A DNA stretch of 64,000 bases, from positions 186,001 to 250,000 of the forward strand of contig NZ_JAEMQH010000003.1 of NCBI RefSeq assembly GCF_016820575.1, read 5' to 3'. The notes under the pieces are model-generated. The model was given only the letters and a program-made list of their open reading frames with translations, was not told the DNA's origin and did not search any database. Origin of the DNA: Marinobacter sediminum. GTDB taxonomy: Bacteria > Pseudomonadota > Gammaproteobacteria > Pseudomonadales > Oleiphilaceae. Made by a program: the position numbers and the translations under genes. Shown here piece after piece: positions 30,889 to 39,618 of this stretch (within the stretch, counting starts at the first letter, position 1; each line of letters opens with the position of its first letter).

Positions 30889-31542
30889 TCAGGCCTGTTT
30901 GCGCCCGAGAATGGACCAGTAGCAGTTCATGTTCAGAAGCTTGAAGTGCTTCTTCTCGGTGACCTGAAGGCCCAGGCGCTGCATGTGCTCGGGGTAGTTG
31001 TAGATCTTGTGGAAGGCGTTGTTGGCAAACAGCCAGAAGATGAAGACCGCCATGTACCAATAGAGTTTCTTGAACAGGCGGGCCACCAGATTGCCGGTGG
31101 GGTAACAGAAATCGCCGACCACCACGCCGGCATCGGCTTTGCCGAGCCGAATCAGGTGCTCAAGCACACGCACCATCATGGTCTCGTCGAATACGTTCAG
31201 GAAGAAGTTGGCGACGACCAGGTCATACTGCTCAAACTCATCCACCTTCATGATGTCGCTGTGAATGCGGCGAATGGCAAGCTGAGGAGCTTCCTTCTGC
31301 TGGGCTTCAGCAAACTTTCGCAGCATGGTTTCCGACAGATCGACGACGGTGACGTCGGCGCCCAGCTCGGCAGCTCGGATGGCGTCGCGGCCATGACCGA
31401 CGCCGGCGAACAGGATGCGATCGCCCGGTTTAACGGTTTCGACATCCAGCATCGCGGTTTTGCACCGGTGAATGTTCTTTCCGCTGTAAAGGTTGCTCAG
31501 GAAATCGTAGACCGGACCAATGTACTTGTACTTGTCGCGCAT
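30889..31542 (-). CDS. SAM-dependent methyltransferase, probably membrane-associated
   Basis: The 217-residue class I methyltransferase has the SAM motif ILFAGVGHGRDAI, the acidic strand-2 end VTVVDLSETML, and a motif IV-like VVANFFLNVF. A hydrophobic aromatic stretch (LYWYMAVFIFWLFANNAF, about 155-172) suggests docking on the membrane or a lipid-like substrate. It is first in a two-gene operon with the DUF2156 protein, so a joint role in modifying an aminolipid is a reasonable guess. Confidence 0.8.
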   Translation of the reverse strand: MRDKYKYIGPVYDFLSNLYSGKNIHRCKTAMLDVETVKPGDRILFAGVGHGRDAIRAAELGADVTVVDLSETMLRKFAEAQQKEAPQLAIRRIHSDIMKVDEFEQYDLVVANFFLNVFDETMMVRVLEHLIRLGKADAGVVVGDFCYPTGNLVARLFKKLYWYMAVFIFWLFANNAFHKIYNYPEHMQRLGLQVTEKKHFKLLNMNCYWSILGRKQA

Positions 31543-31763
31543 GATGACTGCCGCCTGTTCTTGTTCCTTAAAATGTTGTCACCGTTGTTGTCGTTATTGG
31601 CCTGACAGCCTGTCGGGAGTTCGGTGATCAACGCCTGTCATAAGGAGCTTAGGGAACAGGTTGGCGGATTTATGTGCAGCACTGCGCATTTCTGGATACA
31701 AAAGATAACGCAATGCAACACTCTGCAAACCGCTTCATGGTTTCAGCTAGGAGTGTCGGACAA

Positions 31764-33950
31764 TCAGAAGGCGGGCTGAGTGGTGGCGGCTTTGATCGTG
31801 GGCTGCCCCAGGGTTCGGGAAATATGCACGGCAGGCCGTGCAGGGCCGTAGAAGAAGCCCTGAACCTGATGACAGCCCAGGCTGCGCAGGTATGACAGCT
31901 GTTCGTCGGTTTCCACACCCTCGGCTACGATTTCCAGTTTCAGTCCGTGCGCCATGGCCACGATGGCGTTGACGATGCAGGCGCCGTCGTCGCCACTGCG
32001 AATGGCCTTAACAAAGGATTGATCCACCTTGAGGGTGTGGATGGGGAGTCGATGCAGGTAATTCAGGGAAGAATAACCGGTGCCGAAGTCGTCAATGGCG
32101 ATCCGGACACCAAGGGCAGCCAGTTCCCGTAATTTCTGACTGATCTGTTCAAGGTCGTGCATGATCACGTTTTCGGTGATCTCAATCTCCAGATTCCCGG
32201 CCGGGAACTGGTGGGCCTGCACCCGCTCCATCAGCGTCTCGACAAACTTGGGGTGTTCAACCTGCACCGGCGAGAGGTTCACGGCCAGGCGCAGATCCGG
32301 ATAGCCGGAGCGAATCCAGGCTCCTACGTCCTGGCAGGCCTGATCGAGCACCCGCTCGCTGAGTTGGCCAATCAGTCGGGTTTCCTCGGCCAGCGGGAGA
32401 AAATCCCGGGGGTAGAGCAGTCCCCGCTCGGGGTGCTGCCAACGCACCAGCGCCTCCAGGCCAACAATCCGGTTGGTGGTTGAACAGACCTGGGGCTGAT
32501 AGAACACCCGCAATTCGTCTCGTTCCAGGGCCAGTCGCAGGTCCCGCTCCAGGTTGAGGCGATTCGCGGAATCGATGCTCATGGACTCCGAGAAGAAGCG
32601 GTAGCCGTCTTTGCCTTTGGCTTTTACGTGGTACATGGCGATGTCAGAATTCTGGATCAGTTGATCCATGCTTTCGCCCGCGTCCGGGAAAATCGCAATG
32701 CCGATACTCACGCCCACGAACACTTCGTGCTCGCCAAGCTGAAACGGTGCCCGCAGGGCTTTGATCAGTTTCTTGGCAATAAGCCGGGCATCCTCATGGG
32801 TGCGGATCGAAGGCAGCAGCAGGGTAAATTCGTCGCCGCCAAAACGTGACAGGGTGTCGCCCTTGCGCAAACAGTCTTCCAGCCGATGGGTCACAGCCTG
32901 GAGCAGACGGTCGCCCATGGCGTGGCCGAGGGTATCGTTCACAACCTTGAAGCGATCAAGATCGAGGAACATGACGGCCAACTTCTGGCCGCTGCGTCGG
33001 GCCTGGGTTATTGCCAGCTCCAGCCGGTCCTTGAACAGGGCCCGGTTGGGCAGGCGGGTCAGCAGGTCGTGGTAGGCCTGGAAATTGATGAAGGCCTCGG
33101 CTTCCTTACGCTCGGTGACATCCCGCGCGGTGCCGTAGTAACGCGCCGATTTGCCGCTTCCGCCGCCGCGGGTGGCATCTGAGTGCGGCCAGGTTTGTGG
33201 GTCGATCGGGAACGCGGTGATTTCGAAGTGTCGGGTCGCGCGTCGGCTGCCCCGGGTCTTCAGCCGAACTTCAAGGGTCCTGGGATTGTCGGCAGAGATG
33301 TTGGGGCCGTTCAGGGCGTACATGCCCCGGGCAATATCCCGGTCATCCAGAATATGCCGGAAGTGCCGGTCACACAGCTCCCCGGGCTGATAGCCCAGCA
33401 GGCTCTCAACCTTGCTGTTCACAAAGCAGAAGCGGCCGTTATCATCAAGCATGAACACGATGTCGGGTGAGCTGTTGACGATGTATCGGTGCAGGGCTTC
33501 GGATTTTTCCAGTCGCAGCTGGACATGCTCGTGCGCCTTGAGCAGGCTTTGCTTACTGGCGACACTGGCAACCGTAGCCAGCAGTTCATCGGGATCAAAG
33601 GGCTTTCGGATGTAGTCCAGCGCACCACGCCGGAGTGCGCGACTGACTGCGCTGAATGAGCTTTCACCACTGACCACAATGGCGCCACATTCCGGCTGCA
33701 CATTGGTCAGGTGAACCATGACATCGAATCCGTCCACCTCGGGCATCCGCAAATCGAGCAGTGCCAGATCAAACCTTTGGGCATCAATAAGAGCACAGGC
33801 CCTTTTGCCACCGTGGGCCTCAGTGACCTCGTAGCCGCGAGATCGCAGCAGCTTTGCGAGGGTATCAAGCAGGCGCGGTTCGTCATCCACCACCAGAATG
33901 CGGGCTGCCAACCCGTTACTGAAATGCTGTGCAGTGACTTCAGGTGCCAT
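31764..33950 (-). CDS. Response regulator with PAS-GGDEF-EAL output
   Basis: The 728-residue soluble protein has a receiver domain (ARILVVDDEP, phospho-Asp in LALLDLRMPE, Lys in YIRKPFDP), a PAS domain (about 150-285), GGDEF (RFGGDEF, with RKGD inhibition site five residues upstream) and EAL (GLEALVRW, EITEN, DDFGTGYSS, LKVDQ, AEGVET). Both catalytic domains look intact, so it could make and break c-di-GMP, switched by phosphorylation. It follows the HDOD kinase gene by 24 bases; the two probably form a two-component pair. Confidence 0.92.
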   Translation of the reverse strand: MAPEVTAQHFSNGLAARILVVDDEPRLLDTLAKLLRSRGYEVTEAHGGKRACALIDAQRFDLALLDLRMPEVDGFDVMVHLTNVQPECGAIVVSGESSFSAVSRALRRGALDYIRKPFDPDELLATVASVASKQSLLKAHEHVQLRLEKSEALHRYIVNSSPDIVFMLDDNGRFCFVNSKVESLLGYQPGELCDRHFRHILDDRDIARGMYALNGPNISADNPRTLEVRLKTRGSRRATRHFEITAFPIDPQTWPHSDATRGGGSGKSARYYGTARDVTERKEAEAFINFQAYHDLLTRLPNRALFKDRLELAITQARRSGQKLAVMFLDLDRFKVVNDTLGHAMGDRLLQAVTHRLEDCLRKGDTLSRFGGDEFTLLLPSIRTHEDARLIAKKLIKALRAPFQLGEHEVFVGVSIGIAIFPDAGESMDQLIQNSDIAMYHVKAKGKDGYRFFSESMSIDSANRLNLERDLRLALERDELRVFYQPQVCSTTNRIVGLEALVRWQHPERGLLYPRDFLPLAEETRLIGQLSERVLDQACQDVGAWIRSGYPDLRLAVNLSPVQVEHPKFVETLMERVQAHQFPAGNLEIEITENVIMHDLEQISQKLRELAALGVRIAIDDFGTGYSSLNYLHRLPIHTLKVDQSFVKAIRSGDDGACIVNAIVAMAHGLKLEIVAEGVETDEQLSYLRSLGCHQVQGFFYGPARPAVHISRTLGQPTIKAATTQPAF

Positions 33951-33974
33951 CGGTCTGTGTCCGTTATCTCTACG

Positions 33975-35975
33975 TCAGTCGGTCTGGTTTTTTATATCGC
34001 TGGCCGCCGGTAGCAATATCCTGAAGGTGGTGCCTTCGTGCCCCGTGCGACAAGCTATGATGCCCTCCATGTCATCAGTCAGCTGCTTTACAATACTCAG
34101 GCCCAATCCACTGTGGCCGTTCCCTTTCGTTGTTGCTACCGGTGAAAACAGGGAGTTCCGAACCTGGTCCGGTATTCCTTCGCCGGTGTCGGTAATCTCC
34201 AGTTCCACCCAGGCGCGATTGTTCTGCCAGACCGGAGCAGCAGTGCGTATTAGCACCTCGCCCCCCTGTTCGGGCAGGCTTTCGGCCGCATTACGAACCA
34301 GGTTTATGACAATCTGGCGAAGCGGCGCAGCGTCAGAGGCCAACGTGGTTGGATGGTCACAAAGTAGCACGTTGAGCGAGCTGCGCCCGTCGGAAAACAG
34401 ACTGTCTTCAAGAATGCGTGACAAATCCTTGAGCTCGGCATTGAGCTCGATGCTGCCGGTGTCCTCTGGTGCATTGTCGTTGCGGCTCATGTTCAGCAAC
34501 AGGTCGCCAGCGCGATCCAGTTCGTCACGAATGATGTCGAGCTCCTGCTGAACCTCGGTGTCGTCAAGTCGGTTTCGAAGCTGGTAGATGTATTGCCGGA
34601 TGATGGTCAGCGGGTTGCTGACTTCGTGAATCTGCGAGCGCAGGTGCTGTCGCGCCAGCTCTTGTTGAATCTCGTCTGGCTGGGTGGGGTCCTGGGGTTC
34701 GGGTGCTTGCTCAGCCAGGCTCGCTGAAAGTTGCCGGGTGAACAGCAGTGCCAGCTCGGTGGTGGGCTGAAGATTTGCGTTATCGGTACCCAACGCAAAC
34801 ACTCCGGGGCATTCATTACCCGTAACTACCGGCACAGCGAGTAGAGAAGGCGTGCGCAGCAGCGAAAGCAGCTGTCGATCCAGTACGGTGGGAGTGCGAG
34901 TGCCCAGACTGACCGGCTGGCCCGTCGTGAAAGCTTCGGTAAGGACGCTGCCGCCGGATTGCGCAGACAGGGCAAACTGCGGGGTGTCACCGGCGGTGCC
35001 CGACAGCAGCACCAGGCTGTCCTCGGTGTGGCCGAAGCAGAGAGCTGGAAGCCCGGTGATAAGCGTCAGGCTGTTCACCGTTTCCGACAGCACCTGGTGC
35101 CTTGGGCCCTGCAGATCGGCCAGCCCCAGAGCCTGGCTGGCAATGGCCTGCTGTAGAATGGTCTGCTTCAGTTTCCGGGTGGCACTGTCGCCGTCATAGT
35201 CGTCATCCAGAGGGATGCCCATGGAGGCCGCCATGCTGGATACTTCGTTGGCGATCCGGCGGTTGATTTCCCGGGTGAGTTCTTCGTTCAGGCCAAAAAC
35301 CGTTGTTGCCGCAGCAATGCCGGCGGCATCAGAAAGGGCAAGGCGTGTGGCAAGGCTGATCAGTTTGACCAGGTGGCTGGCATCCCGGAGTTCGTTTGGA
35401 AGTGCCTGCTGGTAGCGCATGGCATCGGCGGCCATGGCGCCCAGTCCCCAGGTGGTCACTAATTCAGCGGCTACCTCGGGTTGGTGACTGACGTAGTATT
35501 CCTGCGCTTCCGGGGCCGGCGTTTTCAGTGCGATCAGTTCGCCGATATTATGCAGCATGCCGAGCATGAAGGCTTCGTCCGGCTCCTGGTATCGGGTCAG
35601 GGTGGCCAGCGCCCGAGCCGTCAGTGCTGTGGTCAGCGAGTGTCGCCAGAAGTCGCGGAGCTGCTGCCACTCGTCTCCGCCCAGTTCGAACAGCAGCTGG
35701 CGCAGCGCGGTAGTCAGTAGCAGGGTATGGAAGCGGCGGATGCCGAGTCGGAGTAGGGCCTGCTCGACAGACTTGATGGGGGCTTCGGGTCGGTAAAGAG
35801 CGGAATTGACCAAGGCCAGGACCCGCGCAACCAGTGCAGTGTCGACAGATACAATTTCGCTGATAGTGCGGTAGCTTTCTTCTCGCTGGCAGGCTTCGAG
35901 CGCTCGAAGGGTAACCTCCGGAATACTCGGTAACTGAAGATCAGGAGCTAAATCCATGAAGCCTATCCGCCCCAT
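33975..35975 (-). CDS. HDOD-GAF-like sensor histidine kinase
   Basis: The 666-residue protein begins with an HDOD domain (about 10-210; LPSIPEVTLRALEA, DTALVARVLALVNSALYR), has a middle region of GAF-like character (about 265-400), and ends with a histidine kinase: H-box IHEVSNPLTII, N-box INLVRNAAES, G1 ITDTGEGIPD and G2 GHSGLGLSIV. No membrane segment is visible, so the signal is cytoplasmic. Placing HDOD in front of a kinase suggests HDOD acts as input or docking module. ATG 35957, six codons in, is an alternative start. It is cotranscribed with the GGDEF/EAL regulator. Confidence 0.88.
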   Translation of the reverse strand: MGRIGFMDLAPDLQLPSIPEVTLRALEACQREESYRTISEIVSVDTALVARVLALVNSALYRPEAPIKSVEQALLRLGIRRFHTLLLTTALRQLLFELGGDEWQQLRDFWRHSLTTALTARALATLTRYQEPDEAFMLGMLHNIGELIALKTPAPEAQEYYVSHQPEVAAELVTTWGLGAMAADAMRYQQALPNELRDASHLVKLISLATRLALSDAAGIAAATTVFGLNEELTREINRRIANEVSSMAASMGIPLDDDYDGDSATRKLKQTILQQAIASQALGLADLQGPRHQVLSETVNSLTLITGLPALCFGHTEDSLVLLSGTAGDTPQFALSAQSGGSVLTEAFTTGQPVSLGTRTPTVLDRQLLSLLRTPSLLAVPVVTGNECPGVFALGTDNANLQPTTELALLFTRQLSASLAEQAPEPQDPTQPDEIQQELARQHLRSQIHEVSNPLTIIRQYIYQLRNRLDDTEVQQELDIIRDELDRAGDLLLNMSRNDNAPEDTGSIELNAELKDLSRILEDSLFSDGRSSLNVLLCDHPTTLASDAAPLRQIVINLVRNAAESLPEQGGEVLIRTAAPVWQNNRAWVELEITDTGEGIPDQVRNSLFSPVATTKGNGHSGLGLSIVKQLTDDMEGIIACRTGHEGTTFRILLPAASDIKNQTD

Positions 35976-36180
35976 TCATAATTAGTTTTTGGTTATTCAA
36001 TAGGTTGTCGACGGTATTCTTCGTTCTTGTTTTGGTTTTGGAGCTTAGACAATTATCCGTCGTTATTAAATACTCATTGTTGCTTTTTTGAACAAAATGT
36101 TTTCTGTTGCGTGATGTGTGTAGACTTTTTACAGGTTTCAGCGCGCGAATGCTAACATGTAGGCGAGCAAATTTCTGGTC
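35976..36180. promoter_or_regulatory. AT-rich divergent promoter region
   Basis: This 205-base gap separates the HDOD kinase (minus) from the FlhG-like ATPase (plus) and is clearly more AT-rich than the flanking genes, with repeated T-runs. It must hold promoters for both directions; no exact -35/-10 pair or operator can be assigned with confidence. Confidence 0.45.
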
Positions 36181-37500
36181 ATGCCTGTAAAAGAGCCAGC
36201 AAAAAAAGGGCCAGCGAAGCAGATGCCGAACCAACACAGAACAATCGCGATTACTGGCGGCAAAGGTGGCGTGGGTAAAACGTCAGTTGCGCTCAATCTG
36301 GCGTTGACCCTGGCGCGCCAGGATAAACGCGTTCTCCTGCTGGACGGCGATACAGACCTGGCCAACGTCAGCATCATGGTGGGGATGTACCCCAAGCAAA
36401 CCCTGGCGAACGTGATTGCCGGTGAGTGTCGGTTGCAGGACACATTGCTGGAAACGGATTATGGCCTGCATATCGTGCCGGGGGCCTCAGGTGTCCAGGA
36501 ATGCATGGACATGGGGCCGACTGACAGCTTGCGGATTCTGCGGGCCTTGTCCCAGCTTGAAAGCCAGTACGATTACGTCATCACGGATACTGCGGCCGGC
36601 CTGCAGGCGCCCAGTTTGCACATGATCGCGTCCGCTGAGCTTGCTTGTATTGTCGTTACCCCGGATCCCGCGTCCTTGACCGATGCTTTCTCGCTGATCA
36701 AGGTTATCCGGCGTCGTGGCTACAAGCGGGTGCCCAGCGTGTTAGTGAATATGGCCCAGGGCGCCAGCCAGGCCCGCTCCGTATTCCAGCGGTTAGATAG
36801 TGCGGCCCAACGTCACCTCGGCTTGTCTCTTCACTATATGGGTGGCATCTGGCGGGACGAAACTCTCAGGCAATCGGTGCTGAATCAGAAGCCGGTGGCC
36901 TTGCTGCCGGTAGCCGATCCATCCTGCCGCCAGTTCCATACCCTGGCTGACATGCTCAATGTTCGTTTGGCCCAGCTGACGCCAAGAAAGGCCGGCATAG
37001 CCGCCTATTGGCATCGGGTTTCGCGCCAGCAGTCGGAAGCCCGGCAGGCATCCGCGGGATCGGCTGCTCCGGCCAGTCCGAAGGAACGTTGCCTGCAGGC
37101 AGTGAGTGAACTGGAGTCTGTACTGGTTCAAACGCCCGATAACGCCCTGCTTCGTTATGAAGCATTTACCCGCCTTTTTGCACTGCTGGGGAGCGCCCCG
37201 GACAGTGACACCATCGAAATTATTCAGACGGGGCTCGGCTCACTCGAATGGGAGAAGCTGAGCGAAGAACATAGGAAGCACCTGGCCACCCATCTCCGAC
37301 ATCTGGCCGACCAGATCGTGCCAGCCGCACCTCAGGTGCTTCCCGCGCCGGAAAAAAACGAGCAGACGGATCCGGTTTATGACCGGGTCAGTTTCGGTGA
37401 ACAGGAGCGTCTGGTGCGCGCGCTGCGGGAACAGCCAGCCGAAATTTCCCTCGATGAGTTACTGCGTTCTTTGGCGGCAAGCGGTCGCAACCAGCACTGA
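36181..37500 (+). CDS. FlhG/MinD-like ATPase with C-terminal extension
   Basis: The 439-residue protein has a deviant Walker A (GGKGGVGKTSVALNLA), DGDTDLANVSIMVG and VITDTAAGL, as in FlhG/MinD/ParA ATPases that position structures in the cell. The ATPase ends near residue 270; about 170 further residues are charged and unrecognised. No flagellar, par or min gene is nearby; it is divergent from the HDOD kinase across an AT-rich 205-base gap. ATG 36223, after a basic 14-residue lead, is an alternative start. Confidence 0.85.
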   Translation: MPVKEPAKKGPAKQMPNQHRTIAITGGKGGVGKTSVALNLALTLARQDKRVLLLDGDTDLANVSIMVGMYPKQTLANVIAGECRLQDTLLETDYGLHIVPGASGVQECMDMGPTDSLRILRALSQLESQYDYVITDTAAGLQAPSLHMIASAELACIVVTPDPASLTDAFSLIKVIRRRGYKRVPSVLVNMAQGASQARSVFQRLDSAAQRHLGLSLHYMGGIWRDETLRQSVLNQKPVALLPVADPSCRQFHTLADMLNVRLAQLTPRKAGIAAYWHRVSRQQSEARQASAGSAAPASPKERCLQAVSELESVLVQTPDNALLRYEAFTRLFALLGSAPDSDTIEIIQTGLGSLEWEKLSEEHRKHLATHLRHLADQIVPAAPQVLPAPEKNEQTDPVYDRVSFGEQERLVRALREQPAEISLDELLRSLAASGRNQH

Positions 37501-37732
37501 AATCAGCGAGATACCTTCCCTATTTTATTTGTAATTTTATTCGCACTTTTTGTGGAGTAACTTTGCAGTGTGTCACCGCACTGTAATCCTGGTTGTGTAA
37601 AAATCAATCACCGTAGACGATCGTGGCCCGCAATATGCAGTGGATATTTCCTGCGCATTTCATCAACAGATTTCCCGCCGACAGGCTGTTAGAGCGGCTG
37701 TAGATATAGGTAATAGAGAAGGAGTTCTTCTA
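37501..37732 (+). promoter_or_regulatory. Leader/promoter region of the fatty acyl reductase
   Basis: The 232-base gap holds an AT-rich upstream part and a small dyad, CAGTG (37566-37570) and CACTG (37579-37583). I see no convincing sigma-70 or sigma-54 promoter. The dyad is a weak operator candidate. A strong ribosome site (GAAGGAG) ends the region. Confidence 0.3.
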
Positions 37733-39271
37733 ATGGCAACATCGCAATTGAATACCGGAGAGTCGTCGTCCAAAGTTCTTGAACAGCTCCGCGGGAAGCA
37801 TGTCCTGATTACCGGCACAACCGGGTTCCTGGGCAAGGTTGTACTCGAAAAACTGATTCGGACGGTTCCGGATATCGGCGGCATTCATCTGCTGGTCCGG
37901 GGAAACAAGCGACACCCCGAAGCGAGGGCACGATTCCTCGACGAAATTGCGACTTCGTCGGTGTTTGAGCGATTGCGCTCCGACGACAACGAGGCTTTCG
38001 AGGCCTTTGTGGAAGAGCGCGTGCACTGCGTAACCGGGGAAGTGACGGAGCCGATGTTCGGGCTGCCCGCTAAACAATTCCAGGCCCTGGCCAAGGGCAT
38101 TGATGCCGTGATCAACTCCGCCGCCAGCGTTAACTTCCGGGAGGAGCTGGATAAGGCCCTGGCGATCAACACCCGCTGTCTCGATAACATTGCCGAGCTG
38201 GCTCGTCAGAACAGTCGGCTGGCAGTTCTTCAGGTCTCGACCTGCTACGTTAATGGCATGAACTCCGGGCAGGTGTCTGAAGAGGTGGTCAAGCCGGCGG
38301 GCGAGGCCGTGCCGCGCAGTGTCGATGGCTACTACGAGATTGACGAACTGGTGCGTCTGCTGGACGACAAGATCGCCGACGTACGCTCGCGTTACTCTGG
38401 TAAGGCCCTGGAAAAAAAGCTGGTGGATCTTGGTATCCGGGAGGCCAACCGCTACGGCTGGAGCGACACCTATACATTCACCAAATGGTTGGGCGAACAG
38501 CTGCTGATGAAAGCGCTGGCTGGTCGGTCCCTGACCATTGTCCGCCCCTCCATTATCGAAAGCGCCCTGGAAGAGCCCGCGCCTGGCTGGATTGAAGGGG
38601 TGAAAGTGGCCGATGCCATTATCCTCGCTTACGCGCGGGAGAAGGTGACCCTGTTCCCCGGCAAACGCTCCGGTGTAATTGATGTCATTCCAGTGGATCT
38701 GGTGGCCAATAGCATAATTCTGTCACTGGCCGAGGCCCTGTCAGAGCCGGCTGATCAACGCATTTACCAATGTTGCAGCGGTAGCAGCAACCCGATTTCG
38801 CTCGGTGAATTCATTGATCATCTGATGGTCGAGGCCAAGGCAAATTACTCCGATTATGACCAGCTGTTTTACCGTCGGCCCAGCAAGCCGTTCGTTGCCG
38901 TGAATCGGAAACTGTTTGATACCGTGGTTGGTGGTGTACGTATTCCGCTGAGTTTCACCAGTCGGATGCTCAAGTTGCTGGGCCACAATCGGGAGTTGAA
39001 GGCGCTAAGGAATCTGGATACCACGCGCTCGCTGGCCACAATTTTTGGCTTCTACACGGCGCCGGATTACGTCTTCCAGAACGATGGTCTGTTGGCCCTG
39101 TCGTCCAGGATGGGCGGACTGGATCGCGTGTTGTTCCCGGTTGATGCCCGTCAGATCGACTGGAGTGTCTACCTGCGCAAGATTCATCTAGCCGGCCTGA
39201 ACCGCTACGCGTTGAAAGAGCGCAAGCTGTACAGTCTACGCTCTGCTAAAACCCGCAAGAAAGCGGCGTAA
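37733..39271 (+). CDS. Alcohol-forming fatty acyl-CoA/ACP reductase
   Basis: This NADPH enzyme reduces long-chain acyl-CoA or acyl-ACP to fatty alcohol, which a wax synthase then esterifies into storage wax ester. The 512 residues closely resemble the 513-residue reductase characterised from Marinobacter VT8, including the start (LEQLRGKHVLITGTTGFLGK) and the end (ERKLYSLR...TRKKAA). The Rossmann motif is TGTTGFLGK and the catalytic pair is Tyr247-Lys251 in TYTFTK; a C-terminal sterile-like domain follows. ATG 37733 is preceded by GAAGGAG, which rules against upstream starts. No wax synthase gene is in the window. Confidence 0.95.
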   Translation: MATSQLNTGESSSKVLEQLRGKHVLITGTTGFLGKVVLEKLIRTVPDIGGIHLLVRGNKRHPEARARFLDEIATSSVFERLRSDDNEAFEAFVEERVHCVTGEVTEPMFGLPAKQFQALAKGIDAVINSAASVNFREELDKALAINTRCLDNIAELARQNSRLAVLQVSTCYVNGMNSGQVSEEVVKPAGEAVPRSVDGYYEIDELVRLLDDKIADVRSRYSGKALEKKLVDLGIREANRYGWSDTYTFTKWLGEQLLMKALAGRSLTIVRPSIIESALEEPAPGWIEGVKVADAIILAYAREKVTLFPGKRSGVIDVIPVDLVANSIILSLAEALSEPADQRIYQCCSGSSNPISLGEFIDHLMVEAKANYSDYDQLFYRRPSKPFVAVNRKLFDTVVGGVRIPLSFTSRMLKLLGHNRELKALRNLDTTRSLATIFGFYTAPDYVFQNDGLLALSSRMGGLDRVLFPVDARQIDWSVYLRKIHLAGLNRYALKERKLYSLRSAKTRKKAA

Positions 39272-39284
39272 TACCAAACCAATC

Positions 39285-39318
39285 GTGGGCCGGCCCGGCT
39301 GGGTCGGCCCACGTATTT
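39285..39318 (+). terminator. Terminator after the fatty acyl reductase
   Basis: GTGGGCCG (39285-39292) pairs with CGGCCCAC (39305-39312) around a 12-base loop, 14 bases after the stop codon. The following bases GTATTTCT give a weak T-tract. Confidence 0.65.
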
Positions 39319-39618
39319 CTCCCGCACCTATCCTCATTGTTCGTCGGCGTCAGCCGAGGTTGCGAACAGTCTCGTTCTGTCTATTCTTAAAGGTGTTTCT
39401 CGTCCAGCGGCGCAGTTCGCTGCGTGTCTGTCATGGCTCGCGACAGTTAATAGGCATCTGCTTCAAAAGTTCAGGCACGTTAGGACGTTAGTCTAATTAA
39501 TTGTTCAGTCGAACCCGTGTTGTACTACAGACATTCGTCGTACTTTAGGCCCGAGCTGGCCGCACCGCTCTTTTTTCCATTTCGACAATGACAAAAGACT
39601 CTGAAAAAGGGGAGCACC
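39319..39618 (+). promoter_or_regulatory. acs upstream region with direct repeat and small palindrome
   Basis: This 300-base stretch has no gene. It contains ACGTTAG twice in tandem (39477-39483 and 39485-39491), and the second copy runs into the palindrome TTAGTCTAA (39488-39496). It ends with the ribosome site AAAGGGGAGC before acs. The repeat is a candidate site for the ErdR/CrbR-type regulator encoded after acs. No clear -35/-10 pair or sigma-54 site was found. Confidence 0.4.

Noticed and set aside
39540..39575. Sigma-54 promoter for acs
   Set aside because: TGGCCGCACCGC looked similar to the -24/-12 pattern, but the GG to GC spacing is wrong.
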